64,000 nt of DNA, from contig NZ_CP090063.1 in NCBI RefSeq assembly GCF_021391495.1, positions 930,001 to 994,000 of the forward strand, written 5' to 3'. The notes beneath the pieces were generated by a model that did not search any database, was not told the origin of the DNA, and worked only from the letters and a program-made list of their open reading frames with translations. The first letter of the stretch is position 1, and each line of letters begins with the position of its first letter. A program made the translations under genes and the position numbers. Below are positions 58,747-64,000 of the stretch, in pieces. The DNA comes from Amycolatopsis acidiphila. GTDB taxonomy: Bacteria > Actinomycetota > Actinomycetes > Mycobacteriales > Pseudonocardiaceae.

Positions 58747-59034
58747 TCACACCCGCCAGCGGTACCTGCGCAGATCGACCTTCTGCCCGTCGGCCGGCAC
58801 GCCCTCCGCGCGCAGGAGCTCCAGCTGCCGGTGCGCCAGATGCGGGGCCGGAGTGCCGTTGGCCCGCAGGATCCGGTGCCACGGCAGATCGTGGCCGTCC
58901 TCCGACAGGATCCGGCCGATCATCCGGGGGGACGGGGCGCCGGCGACGCCCGCGATGTCCCCGTAGGTGGCGACTTTGCCGGCAGGTACCGATGCGATCA
59001 CGTCGCGCACCCGCTCGTGCAGCTCCTCGTCCAC
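58747..59034 (-). CDS. MGMT-family alkyltransferase-like protein (ATL)
   Basis: The 95-residue protein has the DNA-binding helix-turn-helix of O6-alkylguanine alkyltransferases (VATYGDIAGVAGAPSPRMIGRIL, about residues 21-43). The acceptor motif PCHR is PWHR (51-54) with Trp instead of Cys, so it cannot accept an alkyl group. ATL proteins bind alkylated DNA and flag it for nucleotide excision repair. It starts with GTG and is divergent from adnA. It resembles Rv3204. Confidence 0.9.
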   Translation of the reverse strand: MDEELHERVRDVIASVPAGKVATYGDIAGVAGAPSPRMIGRILSEDGHDLPWHRILRANGTPAPHLAHRQLELLRAEGVPADGQKVDLRRYRWRV

Positions 59035-59101
59035 GAGGCCAAACTACGCCTCCCGCGTGCCGGTTCACCGTTCTGTCGGACCGGCATGATTCCATCGGCG
59101 C

Positions 59102-62100
59102 ATGAACGCGCGGGGCACGGCCACCCGGCGGGCGCGGCTGGTCCGCCGGCCCGTCGAACCGCTGCGCCCGCAGCACTGGGAGCCGGCCGCCCGCGCGGTG
59201 ATCGAGCGGCCGGGCGGCTTCGTGCGCGTCCTGGGCGGGCCGGGGACCGGCAAGACGTCGCTGCTCGCGACGGCCGTGGCGAGCCGGATCGACGCCGGCG
59301 TGGATCCCGAGCGCCTGCTGGTGCTCACGACGTCGCGCCGTGCGGCGGACGCTCTGCGCGCCGACATCACCCGCCGCGTCACCTCCGGCCTGGACGGCCG
59401 CACGATCCGCGAGCCGATCGTCCGCACGGTGCACTCCTACGCGTTCGCGTTGCTGCGGCTGCAGGCAAATGCCCAGGGCCTCCCGCCGCCGCGGCTGCTG
59501 TCGAGCCCGGAACAGGACGTCGTGGTCCGCGAGCTGCTGGCCGGTGACCTCGAGCTGGGCGCGCAGGACTGGCCCGAGCAGCTGCGGCCCGCGCTGCCGG
59601 TGCCGGGGTTCGCCGAGGAGCTGCGTGACCTGATCCTGCGTGCGGCCGAGCGCGGGCTCGGCCCGGAGGACCTGGTCAAGCTCGGCAAGCGCACCGACCG
59701 GCCGCAGTGGGTCGCGGCCGGGGTGTTCTGGCGCCAGTACGAGGAGGTCACGATCCTGCAGGGCGCGGGCGGGGCGCCCGCGCTCGACGCGGCGGAGCTG
59801 GTCGCCAGCGCGCTCGTCGAGATGGAGGGCGACGCCGAGCTGCTCACGCGTGAGCAGGCGCGGATCCGGCACGTGTTCGTCGACGACGCCCAGCACCTGG
59901 ACCACCTGCAGTTCCGGCTGATCCGGCTGCTCGGCTCGGCGGCGGCGGACTTCGTCGTCGCCGGTGACCCGGACCAGGCCGTGTTCTCCTTCCGTGGCGC
60001 GGATCCGACGCTGCTGGCCGACGCCGACCCCAGTGGCGACCACACGATCACGCTGACCCGCGCGCACCGGATGAGCACCGAGGTGCACTCCGCGGTCACC
60101 CGCCTCGCGGGCACGCTCGCGGGCGCGAACCGGCATCGGGCGTTCTCCCCGGCGCCGGACGCCGAGTACGGCGCGGTCCGGGTCCGGCTGCTGCCCACGC
60201 CGTCGGCCGAGGCGAGCTGGGTCGCCGACCAGCTGCGCCGCGCCCACCTCACCGACGGCGTGCCGTGGTCGGAGATGGCGGTGCTGGTGCGTTCGCCGGG
60301 CCGGTCGTTTCCCGTGCTGCAGCGGGCGTTGCGTGCCGCCGGGGTGCCGATCGCCTCGGCCGCGGAGGAGCTGCCGTTGGCGAAGCAGCCCGCGGTGCGC
60401 CCATTGCTGGCGATCCTGCGGGTGGCCACCGACCCCGAGGTGCTCGACGTCGACCTGGCCGAGATGCTGCTGTCGTCCTCGCTCGGCGGGGCCGATCCGC
60501 TGGGCCTGCGGCGGATGCGCCGCGGCCTGCGCAGGCTGGAGCTCGCCGGTGGTGGGCAGCGCTCGAGCGACGAGCTGCTGTTGGAAGTGTTGCGGGACAA
60601 CGACAAGCTCGCCGGGTTGGCGGCGGCCGAGGCGGCCCCGATCCGCCGCGTCGGCGGGCTGATCGCGGTCACGGCGGCGGCGATCCGCCGCGGCGCGCCC
60701 GTCGAGCAGGTGTTGTGGGAGCTGTGGAAGGCGACCGAACTGCAGCCGCGGCTGGTGCGGCAGTCGGCCCGTGGTGGCACGCTCGGTTCCCAGGCGGACC
60801 GGGACCTCGACGCGATCGTCGCCCTGTTCCACGCCGCCGGACGGTATGCCGACAGGCTGCCCAAGGCGAGTGTCGCCGCCTTCGCGGACTACCTGTCGTC
60901 CCAGCACATCGCCGGGGACAGCCTGGCGCCCGTCGCGGCCCGCGGCGAGGGCGTGTCGCTGCTGACCGCACACGGCGCGGCCGGTCGCGAGTGGACGGTC
61001 GTCGCCGTCGCGGGGGTCCAGGAGGGCAGCTGGCCGGACCTGCGGCTGCGCGGATCCCTGCTGGGCGTGGAACGGCTGGTCGACCTGCTGTCCGGAGTGG
61101 ACAATGACGTGGTCTCGGCGACGGCACCGATCCTCGCCGAGGAGCGGCGGCTGTTCTACGTCGCGGCCAGCCGTGCCCGGCACACGCTGCTGGTCAGCGC
61201 GGTGGCGGGAGAGGACGAGCAGCCCTCGCGGTTCGTCGACGACATCGAGCCCAACAGCGCCGACGAGTCGGGCATCGACTCGCGGATGAAGCCGCCGGGA
61301 CGTTCGCTCGTACTCGCCGAGCTGGTCGGCGAGCTGCGCAAGGCCGTGTGCGACGCCCGCACGGACCCCGAGCGGCGGCAGCTCGCCGCACGCCAGCTCG
61401 CGAGGCTCGCGGAGGACGGCGTCCCCGGCGCGCATCCGGACTCCTGGTACGGCGTCGTCGACGTGTCGTCGGACCAGCCGCTGTACGGCAGCGGCGACGT
61501 CGTGCGCATCTCACCGTCCACAGTGGAAACGCTGCACAAGTGCCCGCTGCGCTGGCTGATCGAGCGGCACGGTGGCAGCGACCCGGCGCAGCTGGCCGCC
61601 ATCACCGGCACCCTCGTGCACGGCCTCGCACAGGCGGCCGCGAGCGGGATGGACGACCAGCAGCTGCGGGAAGCGCTCGACGAGGCGTGGGCGAAGGTCG
61701 ACGCGGGCGCGCCGTGGTTCTCCCGGCGCGAGCGCAACCGGGTCGAGCAGATGGTGCGCAACTTCCTGTCCTGGCTGGAGACCAGCCGCGGCGAGCTGAT
61801 GCAGCTGGGCGTGGAGCAGGACATCGAGGTCGAGCTGCCGGTGGGCGAGGACGGGATGCTCGTGCGGCTGCGCGGCCGGGTCGACCGGCTGGAGTCGGAC
61901 AAGGAGGGCCGCCCGGTCGTGGTGGACCTCAAGACCGGCAAGACGCCGGTCAGCTCCGCCGACGCCGAGCTGCACCCGCAGCTGGCCGCGTACCAGCTTT
62001 CCGTGCTGCTGGGCGCGTTCGGCGATGGCAAGCAGCCAGGCGGCGCGAAGCTGGTGTACCTGGCCAAGTCGAACACCAGGACCGGCGCCACGCAGCGGGC

Positions 62101-62275
62101 GCAGCAGCCGCTGGACGAGGAGAGCGGCAAGCGCTGGCTCGACCTCGTCCGCGAGGTCGCCGCGGCCGCGTCAGGGCCGGGGTACCAGGCGAGCGAGAAC
62201 ACCGACTGCGACCGCTGTCCCGCCAGGGGCTCCTGCCCGCTGCGGCCCGAAGGGCGGCAGGTGACCGGGGGATGA
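59102..62275 (+). CDS. adnA: AdnA subunit of the AdnAB helicase-nuclease
   Basis: The 1057-residue protein is an UvrD-type helicase with a C-terminal RecB-type nuclease. Walker A is GGPGTGKTS (about 45-53), motif II FVDDAQHLD (about 260), motif VI includes FYVAASRARHTLL (about 684-696). The nuclease core has VVDLKTGKTPV (about 940-950). One cluster cysteine lies near 813 (HKCPLRWLIE) and three lie in CDRCPARGSC near 1037-1046, fitting a [4Fe-4S] site. AdnAB resects double-strand breaks and prepares ends for recombination. It overlaps adnB by 4 bp. Confidence 0.93.
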   Translation: MNARGTATRRARLVRRPVEPLRPQHWEPAARAVIERPGGFVRVLGGPGTGKTSLLATAVASRIDAGVDPERLLVLTTSRRAADALRADITRRVTSGLDGRTIREPIVRTVHSYAFALLRLQANAQGLPPPRLLSSPEQDVVVRELLAGDLELGAQDWPEQLRPALPVPGFAEELRDLILRAAERGLGPEDLVKLGKRTDRPQWVAAGVFWRQYEEVTILQGAGGAPALDAAELVASALVEMEGDAELLTREQARIRHVFVDDAQHLDHLQFRLIRLLGSAAADFVVAGDPDQAVFSFRGADPTLLADADPSGDHTITLTRAHRMSTEVHSAVTRLAGTLAGANRHRAFSPAPDAEYGAVRVRLLPTPSAEASWVADQLRRAHLTDGVPWSEMAVLVRSPGRSFPVLQRALRAAGVPIASAAEELPLAKQPAVRPLLAILRVATDPEVLDVDLAEMLLSSSLGGADPLGLRRMRRGLRRLELAGGGQRSSDELLLEVLRDNDKLAGLAAAEAAPIRRVGGLIAVTAAAIRRGAPVEQVLWELWKATELQPRLVRQSARGGTLGSQADRDLDAIVALFHAAGRYADRLPKASVAAFADYLSSQHIAGDSLAPVAARGEGVSLLTAHGAAGREWTVVAVAGVQEGSWPDLRLRGSLLGVERLVDLLSGVDNDVVSATAPILAEERRLFYVAASRARHTLLVSAVAGEDEQPSRFVDDIEPNSADESGIDSRMKPPGRSLVLAELVGELRKAVCDARTDPERRQLAARQLARLAEDGVPGAHPDSWYGVVDVSSDQPLYGSGDVVRISPSTVETLHKCPLRWLIERHGGSDPAQLAAITGTLVHGLAQAAASGMDDQQLREALDEAWAKVDAGAPWFSRRERNRVEQMVRNFLSWLETSRGELMQLGVEQDIEVELPVGEDGMLVRLRGRVDRLESDKEGRPVVVDLKTGKTPVSSADAELHPQLAAYQLSVLLGAFGDGKQPGGAKLVYLAKSNTRTGATQRAQQPLDEESGKRWLDLVREVAAAASGPGYQASENTDCDRCPARGSCPLRPEGRQVTGG

Positions 62276-64000
62276 GCTACGTCAGTCCCGCCGAGGTGGC
62301 CGCCGCGCTCGGGCTGCACCCGCCCACGCCCGAGCAGGCGGCGGTCATCGCGGCGCCGATCGAGCCCGCGCTCGTCGTCGCCGGTGCCGGGGCGGGGAAG
62401 ACCGAGACGATGGCCGCGCGGGTCGTGTGGCTCGTGGCCAACGGGGTGGTGACCCCGGAACGGGTCCTCGGGCTCACCTTCACCCGCAAGGCCGCCCGCC
62501 AGCTCGCCGAGCGGGTGCGGGCGCGGTTGCGCCGGCTGGCCGGCTCCGGCCTGCTCGACCGTGTCGACCCGGGCGGCGCCCGTCGCGCCGCCGTGGCCGC
62601 AGGCGAGCCCACGGTGCTGACGTATCACGCGTATGCCGGGCGGCTGCTGTCCGAGCACGGGCTGCGGCTGCCGGTGCAGCCCGGTGTGCGGCTGCTGTCG
62701 GAGACGTCGTCCTGGCAGCTCGCACACCGGGTGGTGTCCACCTGGGACGGTGACCTGGACACCGACCGGGTGCCGGCCTCCGTCACGGCCCAGGTGCTGG
62801 CGCTCGCGGGCGAGCTGGGCGAGCACCTGGTCACCGAGCAGCAGCTCGCCGAGTACAGCACCTGGCTGTGCGAGCTCGTCGAGACCGCGCCCCGGGCCAA
62901 GGGGCAGCGTGCGGCACTGCCGAAGGCGCTCGCGGAGATCGCCGCGGCACAACGGTTCCGGCTCGCGCTCATCCCGCTCATCGAGGGCTACCACCGGCGC
63001 AAGCGGGCGGAGGGCGCGCTCGACTTCGCCGACCAGATGTCACTGGCCGCGCAGCTCGCGACCAGCCATCCCGAGGTGGCGAGCGGTGAGCGCGACCGGT
63101 ACGGGGCGGTGCTGCTCGACGAGTACCAGGACACCGGGCACGCCCAGCGCGTCCTGCTGCGTGCGCTGTTCGGCGGCGTCGAGAACGCACCGCTGCCGGT
63201 GACCGCGGTCGGCGACCCGGCGCAGGCCATCTACGGCTGGCGCGGCGCGAGCGCGGCCAACCTGCCGCGCTTCACCACCGACTTTCCGCGCCGTGACGGG
63301 GAAAGGCTCGCCCCGGCCCGCGAGTACGGCCTGCTCACCAGCTTCCGCAACCCGCCGCAGGTGCTCACCCTCGCCAACGGGATCGCCGAGCCGCTGCGTG
63401 CGCGGGGCCTTGGCGTGGCGCGCCTGCGGGCGCGGGAGGGCGCCGGTCCCGCGGACATCGAGTACGCGCTGCTGCCGGACATCCGGGCCGAACGGGAGTG
63501 GGTCGCCGACGCGCTCGCCCGCCGCTGGTACGAGCACCTGGACGCGACCGGCTCCCCGCCGACGGCGGCGGTGCTGGTGCGGCGGCGCGCGGACATGGCG
63601 CCGATCGCCGCCGAGCTGCGGGCGCGTGGGCTGCCGGTCGAGGTCGTCGGCCTCGGCGGCCTGCTCGACGAGCCCGAGGTCGCCGACCTCGTCGCGACCC
63701 TGCGGGTGCTGGCGGACCCGCTCGCCGGAACGGCGGCGGCCCGGCTGCTGACCGGCGCCCGCTGGCGGATCGCCGCCGCCGACCTCGCCGCACTGTGGCG
63801 GCGCGCCAACGAGATCGCCGCCCCGCCGCCGACCGGTGAGTCCACAGTGGACGAGTTGTTCGTCGAACGCGCCGAGCAGACCGGGCTCGTGGACGCGCTC
63901 GACGACCCGGGCGACCCCGCGCGCTACTCCGCGGAGGGGTACCGGCGGATCCGCCGGGTGGCAAGCGAGCTGACCGCACTGCGTCGCAGGCTCGACCAGT
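62272..64000 (+). CDS. adnB: AdnB subunit of the AdnAB helicase-nuclease (partial, right edge)
   Basis: The frame starts at ATG 62272, overlapping the adnA stop, and stays open to the window edge, giving the first 576 residues. Walker A is VAGAGAGKTET (about 38-48), motif Ia LGLTFTRKAARQLAERV, motif II VLLDEYQDTGHAQ (about 279-291), motif III GDPAQAIYGWRGA. The canonical motor residues make this the stronger ATPase of the pair, as known for mycobacterial AdnB. The C-terminal nuclease domain is outside the window. Confidence 0.93.
   Translation, partial: MSYVSPAEVAAALGLHPPTPEQAAVIAAPIEPALVVAGAGAGKTETMAARVVWLVANGVVTPERVLGLTFTRKAARQLAERVRARLRRLAGSGLLDRVDPGGARRAAVAAGEPTVLTYHAYAGRLLSEHGLRLPVQPGVRLLSETSSWQLAHRVVSTWDGDLDTDRVPASVTAQVLALAGELGEHLVTEQQLAEYSTWLCELVETAPRAKGQRAALPKALAEIAAAQRFRLALIPLIEGYHRRKRAEGALDFADQMSLAAQLATSHPEVASGERDRYGAVLLDEYQDTGHAQRVLLRALFGGVENAPLPVTAVGDPAQAIYGWRGASAANLPRFTTDFPRRDGERLAPAREYGLLTSFRNPPQVLTLANGIAEPLRARGLGVARLRAREGAGPADIEYALLPDIRAEREWVADALARRWYEHLDATGSPPTAAVLVRRRADMAPIAAELRARGLPVEVVGLGGLLDEPEVADLVATLRVLADPLAGTAAARLLTGARWRIAAADLAALWRRANEIAAPPPTGESTVDELFVERAEQTGLVDALDDPGDPARYSAEGYRRIRRVASELTALRRRLDQ

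Noticed and set aside
1..64000. rRNA or tRNA genes, prophage or integrated plasmid
   Set aside because: No cloverleaf-like or rRNA-like stretch, integrase, phage structural gene or attachment repeat was recognised while reading both strands; I could not run a tRNA search.

Overview
The window is chromosomal DNA from a high-GC actinomycete, most likely Amycolatopsis or another Pseudonocardiales. Third codon positions are almost all G or C, GTG starts are common, genes are tightly packed, and long antisense open frames occur everywhere. The family set (LpqY-SugABC, AdnAB, DUF3107, DUF3152, TIGR02569, DUF2332, an RhlE helicase with a propeller neighbour) is typical of mycolic-acid actinomycetes and their relatives. 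The species assignment is inference.

Layout. 1-19.6 kb resembles the Mycobacterium tuberculosis Rv1223-Rv1239c neighbourhood: the end of an HtrA-like protease, tatB, a leftward operon (antibiotic-kinase-like gene, MgtE_N/CBS protein, DUF1003 protein, mrp), a slipin, an acyl-CoA dehydrogenase, a stress protein, the trehalose importer lpqY-sugABC, and corA. Between sugC and corA lie a DMT transporter, an ECF sigma/YCII pair, a TetR/MFS pair and a ParB-like/phosphoesterase pair. 19.8-28.1 kb holds lipid genes (MaoC, acyl-CoA synthetase), DUF2332, Nudix, PH-domain, PHP, MarC and RecB-like nuclease genes, plus two copies of a small non-coding mobile element. 28.1-41.4 kb resembles Rv3212-Rv3205c: propeller protein, rhlE, ferritin-like protein, DUF3107, TetR regulators, an AurF-type diiron oxygenase with a hydrolase, a DUF3152 metalloprotease, moeZ and a TIGR02569 protein. 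59.1-64 kb holds adnA and the start of adnB (Rv3202c/Rv3201c), with an MGMT-like gene (Rv3204-like) just before them.

About 17 kb sits between the Rv3205c-like and Rv3204-like genes. It carries a seven-gene nitrate/nitrite assimilation operon (nitrate reductase, FAD partner, transporter, nirB, nirD, a HemD-type protein fused to a DNA-binding domain, sirohydrochlorin chelatase). It also carries a divergent NCS1 permease-racemase/GntR unit, a winged-helix glycosylase-like gene, DUF3224/YafY, a second HemD-type gene and a siderophore-interacting protein. Most of this block concerns nitrogen scavenging and the siroheme and iron that nitrite reductase needs.

The most original observations are these. 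(1) A MITE-like element occurs in a 160-bp and an internally deleted 66-bp copy, with 18-bp terminal repeats and CTAG target duplications that coincide with TAG stop codons. (2) corA has an upstream 21-codon ORF followed by a strong hairpin. (3) Two perfect palindromes lie before the nitrogen operons. (4) A 38-codon membrane protein gene was not otherwise obvious. (5) A glycine-rich gene is frameshifted. I found no rRNA, tRNA, CRISPR array, prophage or secondary-metabolite cluster, and no strong case for a wholly new multi-gene system.
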